A stretch of 64,000 bases of DNA from an uncultured Clostridia bacterium (GTDB lineage Bacteria; Bacillota; Clostridia; Christensenellales; Aristaeellaceae), in assembly GCA_934663595.1 (NCBI GenBank), contig CAKUKM010000006.1, forward strand, positions 62,001 to 126,000. Direction: 5' to 3'. Numbering within the stretch: position 1 is the stretch's first letter; each line of letters starts with the position of its first letter. A program made the position numbers and the translations under genes. Positions 16,578-25,417 of the stretch are shown piece by piece. The notes beneath the pieces were generated by a model. That model saw only the letters and a list, made by a program, of their open reading frames with translations. It searched no databases and had not been told where the DNA came from.

Positions 16578-17899
16578 TCTCGCCCCCTGTACTTCTTCGG
16601 CGTCATTCCATAGGCCCTGGAGAAGGTTTCCGAAAAATGCCGCGTGCTCTCAAAGCCGCACTTTTCGGCAATTTCATAGATCCTGTCGTTGGTGCTTCTG
16701 AGCAGCTCCGCCGCGCGCTCCAATCGCGCGCGAATGATATACTGCTTGATTCCCTCGCCCGTCTCGCTTTTAAACAGCGCGCTTAAATAGGCCGCGCTGA
16801 AGCCCGCCTGCTCCGACAGGGAATTCAGGCTCAGCGGCTCCGCCAAATGCTCCTGTATGTATTCCTTCAGCCGCTCCACCGGCTCCCGTGCCCGCGCCTC
16901 GCCCCCGAGCCGCCATTTCAGCTGCGCCGTTCGTAAAAGGAGCGCCGCCTTCTGCGCCGAATCCGCCTGGCGAATCATCGCGGCAGCCTCGTTCATGTCC
17001 GGCGAATGCATATCGCGCAGGCAGGCGATCAGAATCGCCTTCATTTGATCGGGCGAAACATGCCTCTCGATGCATTCCGCCACGTAATCGCCCGGGAAAT
17101 CTTCCTCCGTGCCGCTGAAAAACACGCGAAACCGGCGGATCAGCCGGCTGCGAAGCTCGCCCGGAAAGGTGGAATCGTATTCCGCGCCGGTCAATTCGCC
17201 AATCATCGGAAAATAAAACGCTTCGCGCATACGCCGCCGAAACACCTCCAGCGCGGAATTGCTCGCATCGGAAATCTCCGAATAGCAGCACGCGCCCTTC
17301 GCAAGGCCCTCTCCCCTGCCGATCGCGAGCCACAGCCCGTTTTCCACCGGAATGCATTCCTCAAAGCCGCAGCGCATCAAAAGCGAATACTGGCCGGAGA
17401 GCGTGACCTCCTTCGGCGAAAGCAGCTGAATCAGCCGCCCGCTCCTTCCGCGCCAGGCGCAATCGCAAATCTGCTTCTCCAGCCGATACGCCGATTTGGC
17501 CGCTTCCTCCTCGCCGCTTTGAACCAGCCTGCCCCGCGCCTTTTCCAGCGCGCGGGAAAGCGCGGTTATGTCGTAGGCGTCCTTCAATACATAGTCCGCC
17601 GCGCCGTCGCGAAACGCGCTGACCGCATATTCAAAGTCGCTGTACATCGTGAGCATGATCACCTGAATCTCCGGCTGCTCCGCCTTGAGCGCGCGCACCA
17701 GCTCCAGTCCGCTCATTCCGGGCATCGACACGTCCGCCAGCACCACCTGCGGGTGAATTGCGCGCGCCAGCTCCAGCGCCTGCCGTCCGTTTTCCGCCGT
17801 GCCAACCAGCTCGCAATCCGGTATTTTGCGCAGCAGCTCCGTCGCATTCGTGCGCGCAGCCAGCTCGTCATCCACCACAATTACCCGCAGCTTCTCCAT
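16574..17899 (-). CDS. YesN-type response regulator with AraC DNA-binding domain
   Basis: A 441-residue protein. A receiver domain (about 1-120) has Asp10-Asp11, phosphoacceptor Asp56 in VVLADVSMPGMS and Lys in YVLKDAYD. A middle region of about 200 residues follows, then a C-terminal AraC double helix-turn-helix (about 340-441, ending AYGMTPKKYRGRE). ATG 17899 follows GGGGAGG; the longer frame would run into the binding-protein gene upstream. Phosphorylation by the overlapping kinase should activate the sugar-uptake operon. Confidence 0.93.
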   Translation of the reverse strand: MEKLRVIVVDDELAARTNATELLRKIPDCELVGTAENGRQALELARAIHPQVVLADVSMPGMSGLELVRALKAEQPEIQVIMLTMYSDFEYAVSAFRDGAADYVLKDAYDITALSRALEKARGRLVQSGEEEAAKSAYRLEKQICDCAWRGRSGRLIQLLSPKEVTLSGQYSLLMRCGFEECIPVENGLWLAIGRGEGLAKGACCYSEISDASNSALEVFRRRMREAFYFPMIGELTGAEYDSTFPGELRSRLIRRFRVFFSGTEEDFPGDYVAECIERHVSPDQMKAILIACLRDMHSPDMNEAAAMIRQADSAQKAALLLRTAQLKWRLGGEARAREPVERLKEYIQEHLAEPLSLNSLSEQAGFSAAYLSALFKSETGEGIKQYIIRARLERAAELLRSTNDRIYEIAEKCGFESTRHFSETFSRAYGMTPKKYRGRE

Positions 17900-17975
17900 T
17901 GCCGCCGCCTCCCCGCCGCTTTTAAAACGCAAGCATTCCGGAGGCAGCTGCGTCGCCGCCTCCGGAAGCCTGAAT

Positions 17976-19424
17976 TTATTCCGCAATCAGCCCCGCACGG
18001 ATCAGATCGTTTCTGGCGCTCTCCATATAGACGGACAGGCCGTATACGTTGTTCATGGTTTCAACGTAGGCGTCCCATTCATCCAGCGAACGCTCGCCAT
18101 AGATGAACCGGGTGATCTCCTCGTCCGCATAGGTTTCGATATCCGAAAGGTTCACCTCGTCCGGCACCTTGGTCTTGGAATTGTAGATCGGCAGGCACTT
18201 CATCGCGCCGCACTGCTCGATCTGCTTGCTCAGATAGCCGAACTTCGTCTTCAGATACGGCAGATCATCGCGGCCGCAGATGGTGTAATTGAACGAATAG
18301 GTAATCTCGCTGAGCTTCTCGAGCGGAACGACATTGCCTTCCGCATCCAGCTCGTAGTGAACGCCCTCCTGACCGAACAGCGTCAGGCGATGGCCGGTTT
18401 CCGGCGTGCACAGGAAATCGAGAAGCCTGAGCACCTTGTCGAGCTGCTCGGGATCGTTTTCCAGCTCCGCATCGATGCCGAAATAGGACGGCGCGTTCGT
18501 GGAATCATACTGCACGTCCCAGCGGCCGCCGGGGCCTTCCACGCCGGGAAGCAGCTCCCAATGCGCAGTCGGGCAGATCGCAAGCGCCTGATCCATATAG
18601 GTCTGCTTGAAGATATCCCAGAAAGTGCAGGCCAGCACGCCGGCATAGCCCGAAATCGCCTTGTCGCGATGCTCCATCGACTGATTCGTAATGACCTCGG
18701 GGTCCACCACGCCCGCGTCGATCAGCTTCTGAATGAATTCAATCGCGCTCTTCATATCCGGATCCGTCGACGAATACACGACCGAGCCATCCTCAATCAG
18801 GAATGAGCCCGGCTGCGTCGTGCCAAAGGCGCGGAACACGATGTTGAACGCCGAAAGGCCGGCGCCGGTCAGGCCGTAGGTATCGTCCTTCTGATTGCCG
18901 TCGGGATCGTTATAGGTAAACGCGTACAGCACATCGTACAGCTCGTCCAGCGTCTGCGGCATTTCAAGGCCCAGATTGTCCAGCCAGTCCTGGCGGATGC
19001 TGTAATCGGCATACGCGATGTACGGGCGCGCGGCAATCAGATACATTCCGCCGTTCATATAGCAGTTCTCGAGCGCGGATTCGGAATAGTTCGCCACGAA
19101 ATTCGGCATCTTGTCCAGATACGGCTCAATATTCAGAAGCAGTCCCTGCCTGATGTAGGTCGGCGCCATATTGTAGTCCACCTGGAACAGATTCGGAATG
19201 TTGTCACCGGCAAGGCGAACGTTCAGCTGCGTGGCGTATTCCGCGGACACGACCGTCCATTCCACGTCGCAGCCCATTGCTTCCTTAATTCCCGGCAGGA
19301 TTGCATCGTCCTCGGGATCGGGCATGCCCTGTCCCGCGCGGAACACTGTGATCGCGCCCTCGGCGAAGCACGCGCTCGTCAGCAGCATCAGCGCCGCCAG
19401 CAGCAGACTCAACCATCTCTTCAT
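17976..19424 (-). CDS. Extracellular solute-binding protein for carbohydrate
   Basis: A 482-residue type 1 solute-binding protein of the LipO/YtcQ kind. The signal sequence KRWLSLLLAALMLLTSAC ends in a possible lipobox (TSAC), but an SPase I site after CFA is also possible. The mature part contains typical sugar-binding-protein stretches such as YGLTGAGLSAFNIVFRAFG and LFGQEGVHYELD. It lies between two permease genes upstream and the YesNM pair downstream. There is no ATPase gene in the operon, as is usual for transporters energised by a shared MsmX-like ATPase. Confidence 0.9.
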   Translation of the reverse strand: MKRWLSLLLAALMLLTSACFAEGAITVFRAGQGMPDPEDDAILPGIKEAMGCDVEWTVVSAEYATQLNVRLAGDNIPNLFQVDYNMAPTYIRQGLLLNIEPYLDKMPNFVANYSESALENCYMNGGMYLIAARPYIAYADYSIRQDWLDNLGLEMPQTLDELYDVLYAFTYNDPDGNQKDDTYGLTGAGLSAFNIVFRAFGTTQPGSFLIEDGSVVYSSTDPDMKSAIEFIQKLIDAGVVDPEVITNQSMEHRDKAISGYAGVLACTFWDIFKQTYMDQALAICPTAHWELLPGVEGPGGRWDVQYDSTNAPSYFGIDAELENDPEQLDKVLRLLDFLCTPETGHRLTLFGQEGVHYELDAEGNVVPLEKLSEITYSFNYTICGRDDLPYLKTKFGYLSKQIEQCGAMKCLPIYNSKTKVPDEVNLSDIETYADEEITRFIYGERSLDEWDAYVETMNNVYGLSVYMESARNDLIRAGLIAE

Positions 19425-19447
19425 AACCAGTTTCCTCCCTTTCTCTA

Positions 19448-20308
19448 TTACCCCTTTACCGCCCCCAGAAGCATTCCGGTGGTGAAATACTTCTGAATGA
19501 ACGGATAAACCACGATAATCGGCAGCGCCGTAAGCACCACGGCCGCCATCTTCAGCGTTTCGGTCGGCGCGGTGTATTCCGCCGCGTCCACCTGCTCCGA
19601 GCCGGAAATGATGCTGTGCAGCACCACCTGCAGCGGCTGAAGGCTCGGCTTCGTAATATACAACAGCGCGCTCATGAACGTGTTCCAGTGCATGACCGCA
19701 TAGAACATTACGTTCGTCATGATCGACGGCACCGCCAGCGGAATGGCGATTCGAATCAGCGTCTGCGTTTCGTTTGCGCCGTCGATCAGCGCGGCCTCGA
19801 ACAGATCCTCCGGCAGCGCGCGGAAGAACGTGCGCATCAGAATTACGTTGTAAGGCGTAATCGCAATCGGAAGGATCAGCGACCAGATGCTGTCGATCAG
19901 CCCCAGATCCTTCACGATCAGGTATTTCGGAATCGTGCCGCCCGTGAACAGCATCGAAAACAGCACATAAAACATCACCGCGCGGCTTCCGGGCAATTCG
20001 CGCTTGGAAAGCGGATACGCCAGCAGCAGCGTGAGCACGATATTCAGCGCCGTGCCCACCACGGTAATGAAAATCGTGACCCCATACGCCGAATTCATCC
20101 GGCCGTTTTCAAAGAACATCTTATAGCCGTCCAGCGTAATTTCGCGCGGAATCACCACGAAGCCGCCGTTTCTCAGCACCTCGGAATACGGCGTGAGCGA
20201 CACGGCCACCACATACATCAGCGGAAACAGGCACACGAGCGCCGCAAGCGTCAAAAACACATACAGCCCCGCGAAATACACCCTTTCGCCCCTGCTCTTT
20301 CTCACCAC
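19448..20308 (-). CDS. Carbohydrate ABC permease (LplC/YtcP type)
   Basis: A 286-residue inner permease with six predicted helices and the EAA coupling loop EAALIDGANETQTLIRIAIP. The ending LLGAVKG is characteristic of the LplC group. Tandem GTG codons at 20308 and 20305 overlap the end of the other permease gene; 20308 fits the spacing from AAGGTGGGG better. It forms the membrane channel with the next upstream gene and receives sugar from the binding protein. Confidence 0.92.
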   Translation of the reverse strand: MVRKSRGERVYFAGLYVFLTLAALVCLFPLMYVVAVSLTPYSEVLRNGGFVVIPREITLDGYKMFFENGRMNSAYGVTIFITVVGTALNIVLTLLLAYPLSKRELPGSRAVMFYVLFSMLFTGGTIPKYLIVKDLGLIDSIWSLILPIAITPYNVILMRTFFRALPEDLFEAALIDGANETQTLIRIAIPLAVPSIMTNVMFYAVMHWNTFMSALLYITKPSLQPLQVVLHSIISGSEQVDAAEYTAPTETLKMAAVVLTALPIIVVYPFIQKYFTTGMLLGAVKG

Positions 20309-21234
20309 AGCGATTCACCCCACCTTCGCGCCACCTGATTCAGCGTCACCAGCAGCATGGTGCCGATCACGGACTTAAACAGCCCGACCGCCGACGCCAG
20401 CGAAAAGTTCCACTGCTTCATGCCCGTGCGGTACACCCACGTATCGATGATATCGCCCACGGACAACACCTGCGTATTCAGCATGGCGTACACCTGATCA
20501 AAGCCCGCATCCAGTATCGACCCCGTTCGAAGCAGAAGCGAAATCATGAATACGCTGCGAATTCCCGGCAGCGTCACATGCCAGATCATCTGCGCGCGAT
20601 TGCAGCCGTCCACGCGCGCCGCCTCATATAGCGTTTCATCGATGCCGATGATCGCCGCCAGATAGATAATCGCGTTCCAGCCCGTTTCCTTCCAGAGATC
20701 GGACAGCACGAGCAGCGGCCGGAACCACTTCGTGGAGCTCATGAAATTGATCGTCGAGCCGGTCACGCCCTTGATCGCCTGATTGATCAGCCCCCGCGAT
20801 TCCGACAGCATCGCAAACACGACGCCATAGACGATAATCCACGAAAGAAAGTGCGGCAGATACGTCACCGTTTGCACCGCGCGGCGGAAGCGCACGCTCG
20901 GCGCCTCCGAAAGCGCCACCGCGAACAGTACCGCGCACGGCATCGTAATCGCCAGCTTGGCCAAACTGATAATCAGCGTATTGGACAGCACCCGCAGGCA
21001 ATAGGGCGACTGGAAAAACTGCAGAAAATATTTGTAAAACGGGTCCGCCCACGGGCTTCCCAGAATGCCCTTCTTGACCTGGAAATCCTTAAACGCGATG
21101 ATCGCGCCGTACATCGGCATATAGTTAAACGCAAACAGGAATGCGATTCCGGGGATCATCATCAAATACAGCGCGCGCTTGCGCAGAACCAGCCGAAGCG
21201 TTCTTTGCCGCGCCATTGCGAAGGGCCTTGCCAT
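20302..21234 (-). CDS. Carbohydrate ABC permease (LplB type)
   Basis: A 310-residue membrane protein, first gene of the operon. ATG 21234 is preceded by GAGGTGAGG; an upstream ATG at 21282 lacks a site and overlaps the promoter. It has a hydrophobic N-terminal helix (LYLMMIPGIAFLFAFNYMPM), six core helices and the EAA loop EAARVDGCNRAQMIWHVTLP. It pairs with the LplC-type permease. Transcription should start from the promoter at 21254-21282. Confidence 0.92.
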   Translation of the reverse strand: MARPFAMARQRTLRLVLRKRALYLMMIPGIAFLFAFNYMPMYGAIIAFKDFQVKKGILGSPWADPFYKYFLQFFQSPYCLRVLSNTLIISLAKLAITMPCAVLFAVALSEAPSVRFRRAVQTVTYLPHFLSWIIVYGVVFAMLSESRGLINQAIKGVTGSTINFMSSTKWFRPLLVLSDLWKETGWNAIIYLAAIIGIDETLYEAARVDGCNRAQMIWHVTLPGIRSVFMISLLLRTGSILDAGFDQVYAMLNTQVLSVGDIIDTWVYRTGMKQWNFSLASAVGLFKSVIGTMLLVTLNQVARRWGESLW

Positions 21235-21253
21235 TTGCCTCACCTCATTTCCT

Positions 21254-21282
21254 ATTTTAAAGGAATGGATGTAAACTGGCAA
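21254..21282 (-). promoter_or_regulatory. Promoter of the YesMN-linked transporter operon
   Basis: Minus strand: -35 TTGCCA (complement at 21277-21282), 17-base spacer, -10 TAAAAT (complement at 21254-21259). It lies after the terminator of the upstream AraC gene, so the transporter has its own start. Confidence 0.65.
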
Positions 21283-21325
21283 TGCAACTTTTTTAAGAAA
21301 AGGTCCGCCTTTTCATGCAAATTAG

Positions 21326-21348
21326 AAAAAGCGCCGAATCGGCGCTTT
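21326..21348 (-). terminator. Terminator of the AraC regulator gene
   Basis: The 9-bp stem AAAGCGCCG/CGGCGCTTT with a 3-base loop is followed on the minus strand by TTTTTC, directly after the AraC stop codon. Confidence 0.8.
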
Positions 21349-21351
21349 CGT

Positions 21352-22227
21352 CTATTTCGCATTATGGATAAAAACCGGGGCGGGGGCGGTTGCTGGCCAG
21401 AGGGGCAGGCTTACGGCCTGGCTTCGGTAGGCGCTGGGCGACACGCCGCTCAGCGCGAAAAAGGCGTTGTTGAACGTGCGGATCGACTGGTAGCCGCATT
21501 CGCCGGCGATGCCGGTGATGCTCGCGTTCGTTTCTATCATCAGCTGCTTGGCGTGCGCGATGCGGCAGGAATTGATATACTGGCGGAAATTCATCTGGAA
21601 CACCTGGTTGAACAGGTGCGACAGGTAAAACCGGTCGTAATTCAGATCCGCCGCCATGCGCGTGAGCGAAATGTCCTCCCGGAAGTGCTTCTGTATGTAT
21701 TCCGCCACCCGCGAAATCAGCAGGCTCGACGGCGTCGCGTCCGGAACGATCTCGACCTGGCGCGCAAATTCCGAGCAGATCGAATACAGCAGCGCCTGCG
21801 CGTCGTATTTGCAATCGATGCGGCCGCCATAGAGAAACTGATCCTCGTTGCATTCGGAAAATTCGGACAGATACCGGCGCAGCAGCAGCTCCGCGGTCGT
21901 GCCTCGGCCATTGAAGCGGAAGGTCGCGCCCTTTTTGCCGCGCATGTCGTGGGTGAACGTGCCGATCAGGTCGGGCGAAAAATCCGCGAACCAGATGTGC
22001 ACGCGGCCCTTCGTTCGGCAGGAATGCACCTTGTTGGGAAACACCATGCAGAAATCGCCCGGGTTCGCCGTTTCCGTGCGGCCGTCCACCGTGAATTCAT
22101 ATTCGCCGGCGATGACATACACAATCTCATAGTCCTCGTGAAAGTGCGCGTCGAAATTCAGCGCGCCCTGAAACGAAAAATGCTTCAGGGTCTGGCTCTG
22201 AAATGAAAACTCGTTTTGGTATTTCAC
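21352..22227 (-). CDS. AraC family transcriptional regulator with cupin sensor
   Basis: About 291 residues. An N-terminal cupin (HFHEDYEIVYVIAGEYEF and NPGDFCMVFPNKVHSC) precedes a C-terminal AraC double helix-turn-helix (ISLTRMAADLNYDRFYLSHL and AGECGYQSIRTFNNAF). GTG 22227 is preferred since GGGAGGAGGG lies 9 bases before it; ATG 22257 has no site. It is divergent from the NagB-like operon and upstream of the YesMN transporter operon, so it could control either. A terminator right after its stop separates it from the latter, which favours the divergent amino-sugar operon as target. Confidence 0.9.
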   Translation of the reverse strand: MKYQNEFSFQSQTLKHFSFQGALNFDAHFHEDYEIVYVIAGEYEFTVDGRTETANPGDFCMVFPNKVHSCRTKGRVHIWFADFSPDLIGTFTHDMRGKKGATFRFNGRGTTAELLLRRYLSEFSECNEDQFLYGGRIDCKYDAQALLYSICSEFARQVEIVPDATPSSLLISRVAEYIQKHFREDISLTRMAADLNYDRFYLSHLFNQVFQMNFRQYINSCRIAHAKQLMIETNASITGIAGECGYQSIRTFNNAFFALSGVSPSAYRSQAVSLPLWPATAPAPVFIHNAK

Positions 22228-22547
22228 AGGCTGTCGCCCTCCTCCCGGATCCCACATCGCAACTTTTTGCCAGTTAGCGCCATATTTGATCTTGTATTCA
22301 AATAGGGATTCGTATATACTTTTAGTGGAAACAGGGAATAACAATCATAAAAACATTAGCATATTCACCCAGAGATGTCAACCGTCTGCCGCCGAATCTA
22401 ACGTATTGTTTTCATTATCGCCCCTTAACGCAATACTTTATTGTGCAAAATCGTTTCTGCACAATTGCGCGATTTCGGGGCGAAAAGCGCACAATTCAGC
22501 CTCTCCGGCCCCGATGGGCCAACAAAAAGAAAGGTGGGAATCCCCGG
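22228..22547. promoter_or_regulatory. Divergent control region with ATTGTGCA palindrome
   Basis: This 320-base gap separates the AraC gene from the NagB-like gene. It holds the inverted repeat ATTGTGCA (22440-22447) and TGCACAAT (22458-22465) with a 10-base centre, plus a third half-site GCACAATT at 22489-22496. These are plausible operator sites for the adjacent AraC protein. I found no convincing -35/-10 pair; TACTTT at 22434-22439 is only a weak candidate. Confidence 0.5.
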
Positions 22548-23498
22548 ATGAAAGAATTTCCCTTCAAGCCCGCTTCCTGGCTTCCGCACAGCGAGCACGT
22601 AGAAATGCTCGATCGCGTTCGGAATATCCGGCGCGAGGAAATGGAGTACGACAACGAAAACGGCTACAGCGTTCGCGTGGTATTGAATCCCTCGCTGCTG
22701 TTTGCAATGGACGTATTCCACCGGATACTGCTCAGCGATCAGCTCGACCGGAAGCTCACGATGATCTTCCCGAACCAGTGGCCGGACGTATACAGCGCGG
22801 TCGCCGAGATGATCAACCGCTCGAACGTCAGCTGCCGCAACGTGCACGCGTTCGCGATGGACGAATGGGCGGACGAGGAGGGCAACGTCGCGCCGCTGAC
22901 CTATGGCGCGGGCCTGGGCTATTCGTTCCGCAACCACTTTTATGGAAAGATCCGCGAGGATCTGCGCCCGGACGTGGAGCACTGGCACGTATTCACGCAG
23001 GAAAACGTAAACGATTATTCCAATATCATCGAGGATATCGGCGAGGGCGGCGCGGACGTATGCTATTCCGCCACCGGCTGGCCGGGACACACGGCGTTTA
23101 TCGATCCGCACGCGAAGGAATTCGAGGCCGACAGCATGGAGGAATTCCTGAAGCTCGGCTCGCGCCTGACCACCGAAACGCCGCTGACGATCGCGGAAAA
23201 CTGCCTGCTCAGCCCGATGGGCGCCTCCGGCGACGTATGGGCGGTTCCGCCGCGCGCCGCGACGATCGGCCCGCGCGACATTGCAAACGCGCGCTATCGC
23301 TTCGAGGTGCACAATCTGACCTTCGGCGGCTACACCACCTGGCAGCGCATGATTTCGCGCATCGAGCTCTACGGCGATATTTCGATGGAATGCCCGGCGA
23401 GCATCATGCGCCTGTTCCCCGGAATCTGCTATGTCAGCGAAGAGATTGCAAAGCCGTTCGGCAGCTGGGAATACGGCCAGCCGCTGTGGACGCTTTAA
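22548..23498 (+). CDS. NagB-like glucosamine-6-phosphate isomerase/deaminase family protein
   Basis: A 316-residue protein of the NagB/RpiA-like fold. Recognisable blocks are FAMDEW (aligning with NagB NMDEY, whose Asp does the enolisation), ATGWPGHTAFIDP (NagB: GNDGHIAFNEP) and RLTTETPLTIAEN. The ring-opening His is kept, but the Asp two residues before it is Pro, and the Glu five residues after it is Asp. It is longer than typical NagB (about 240-270 residues). It is the first gene of an operon ending in nagA, so an amino-sugar phosphate is the likely substrate, perhaps not GlcN-6-P itself. ATG 22548 was chosen as the first start with GGTGGGA upstream. Confidence 0.75.
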   Translation: MKEFPFKPASWLPHSEHVEMLDRVRNIRREEMEYDNENGYSVRVVLNPSLLFAMDVFHRILLSDQLDRKLTMIFPNQWPDVYSAVAEMINRSNVSCRNVHAFAMDEWADEEGNVAPLTYGAGLGYSFRNHFYGKIREDLRPDVEHWHVFTQENVNDYSNIIEDIGEGGADVCYSATGWPGHTAFIDPHAKEFEADSMEEFLKLGSRLTTETPLTIAENCLLSPMGASGDVWAVPPRAATIGPRDIANARYRFEVHNLTFGGYTTWQRMISRIELYGDISMECPASIMRLFPGICYVSEEIAKPFGSWEYGQPLWTL

Positions 23499-23604
23499 GA
23501 AAAATGGAGATAGATTCTGCGCGCGGAGGTGATGATTCCCCATTCAAGCTCTCTCAGGCAATCTCGACTGCACCATCAACGAATTTAAGGGAGGAATCAC
23601 AATT

Positions 23605-25299
23605 ATGAAGCTGACCCGAATTCTCGCGCTGCTGATTGCGCTGCTGCTGACCATCGCGTGCGTTCCCGCAACGTTCGCCGAGGAAACCCCCGAGGAATAC
23701 CACATCACGATGTATGTCGAAACCCGCGCATCGCCCTACAATTCCACCGCCGACACGATCATCGGCCAGATCATCAAGGAAAAGTTCAACATCGTGCTCG
23801 ATTTTGAAATCATGGGCCAGGACTGGAACGAATTCATCAATCAGAAGCTCGTTTCGCAGGATTTCCCGGAGATCGCGCTGCTGAGATGGGATTTCGTGGG
23901 TGCGAACTGGGTCAACGGCGGCGGCGCGCTGGAGCTCGACGAGCTGTTTGCGAATGCCGAAAACATCAAAACCCTGAACAAGAGCCGCCTGCCGCTCTGG
24001 CGCATGGCGGACCCGACCGGCGAAAATCGCCTGCTGAAGTGGACGTATTCCGGCGGTCTGGACGAAGCGGTCGGCCCGCGCAACGATATTCTGGTGCGTT
24101 CGGACGTGCTGAAGGCGCTGGGCTATCCGAAGCTGCGCACGTTCAGCGATTACATCGACTTCATGAAGAAGGCGCTGGAGATGTTCCCGACCGACCACGA
24201 GGGCAATCAGACCATCGGCATGTGCGTTCCGTTCGCCGAGCCGTGGGGCGTGAACATGATCAATATCGCCGCGGAAAAGGCCAGCTTCTCCGGCTGCACC
24301 CAGTTCCCGACGATGTACAACTGCGCCGAGGATACCTTCGTGGACATCTTTGAGATTCCCGCGGTAAAGGAAGCGTATCAGTTCTTCAACACGCTGTATC
24401 GCGAGGGCCTGCTGGACGGCGAATGCTTCACCACCACCTGCACCGAGATCAGCGAGAAGATGAATACCGCGCAGCCGATCTGCATCTGGTATCCCTCCTG
24501 GATCGTGAGCGCCGCGAACTCGAACCTCGCCGCCAACGGCTGGGAAGAGTCCTCCTACATTCCGATGCCCGTTCAGACGGACGGCCAGGTGGCCAACGGC
24601 GAAGTGCGCTACCTCGGCATCTGGCAGGGCAACTCGAATTACTCCCTGACGATGACGCCCGCGACGAAGCATCCCGAGCGCATTGTGGAGCTGATGGACT
24701 ATCTCGCGTCTCCCGAGGGCCTGTCGCTGGTCACCTGGGGCCTCGAGGGCGTTCACTACACCTGGGAAGACGGCGTGAAGACCCCGACTCCGGAATTCAT
24801 CGAGCTGTGCAAGACCGGCGGCGACGAATACTTCCAGATCGGCCTGAACGACTTCAACATGCTGGGCGTTCCGGACGGCCTGAATCCGTATGACGGCGCG
24901 CCGATCGCCATTGGCAACGCGCAGACGTTCACCCGCGAAATGTACAACGACACCGTGAAGGAAACGCTCGCGGCCTACGGCGTGGATCTGGAGGAGCAGT
25001 TCTGGAACAGCGAAAAGGGCGGCTGGATTGATTCGACGCACATCGACCTGACGGTTCAGGATTCCGTTCAGATCTTCGATCCGGATTCCGCCGAGGCGAT
25101 GGTGGCCGAGCAGCTGCTGCAGAACCGCAACAATTACATGTCCACGCTGGTTACGGCGGCCGACGACGCGGCGTTTGAAGCGGCATGGGAGCAGTGCGTG
25201 GCCGACCACAAGGCGCTGAATCCCGAGATCTGCGTCAACTACGTGCTCGAAAAATACGCCAAGCTCTCCGCGGAATACGCGGCGGCGATGGCTGAATAA
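23605..25299 (+). CDS. Extracellular solute-binding protein of the amino-sugar operon
   Basis: A 564-residue binding protein with an N-terminal signal (KLTRILALLIALLLTIAC, then VPATFAEE). Cleavage could be at the Cys (IAC) or after TFA. The mature protein has the LplA/YtcQ-type architecture with TWGLEGVHYTWEDG in the C-terminal lobe. It begins at ATG with GGGAGGAA upstream. The two permease genes follow after a stem-loop at 25339-25366, a place where processing often keeps binding-protein mRNA more abundant. Context implies an amino-sugar glycoside or oligosaccharide as ligand. Confidence 0.9.
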   Translation: MKLTRILALLIALLLTIACVPATFAEETPEEYHITMYVETRASPYNSTADTIIGQIIKEKFNIVLDFEIMGQDWNEFINQKLVSQDFPEIALLRWDFVGANWVNGGGALELDELFANAENIKTLNKSRLPLWRMADPTGENRLLKWTYSGGLDEAVGPRNDILVRSDVLKALGYPKLRTFSDYIDFMKKALEMFPTDHEGNQTIGMCVPFAEPWGVNMINIAAEKASFSGCTQFPTMYNCAEDTFVDIFEIPAVKEAYQFFNTLYREGLLDGECFTTTCTEISEKMNTAQPICIWYPSWIVSAANSNLAANGWEESSYIPMPVQTDGQVANGEVRYLGIWQGNSNYSLTMTPATKHPERIVELMDYLASPEGLSLVTWGLEGVHYTWEDGVKTPTPEFIELCKTGGDEYFQIGLNDFNMLGVPDGLNPYDGAPIAIGNAQTFTREMYNDTVKETLAAYGVDLEEQFWNSEKGGWIDSTHIDLTVQDSVQIFDPDSAEAMVAEQLLQNRNNYMSTLVTAADDAAFEAAWEQCVADHKALNPEICVNYVLEKYAKLSAEYAAAMAE

Positions 25300-25338
25300 G
25301 CGATTTACCGGCTATAATAACCGATTTACCGGCTTTAC

Positions 25339-25366
25339 GGGGCGCAGCGCCTGTGCGCTGCGCTCC
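25339..25366 (+). promoter_or_regulatory. Intercistronic stem-loop between binding protein and permease
   Basis: A 12-bp GC-rich stem (GGGGCGCAGCGC, one G-T pair) with loop CTGT and no T-run after it. It probably stabilises the upstream mRNA or attenuates permease expression. The 14-base CGATTTACCGGCTA/T is repeated just before it (25301 and 25322). Confidence 0.6.
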
Positions 25367-25417
25367 GGGGCGTAATAAAGATGAGGTCGCAGGCAATTCA
25401 GAAAGGGGAAATCATTG

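Noticed and set aside
23532..23588. 18-codon ORF between the NagB-like and binding-protein genes
   Set aside because: The GGAGG is only two bases from the ATG, and the peptide has no distinctive feature.
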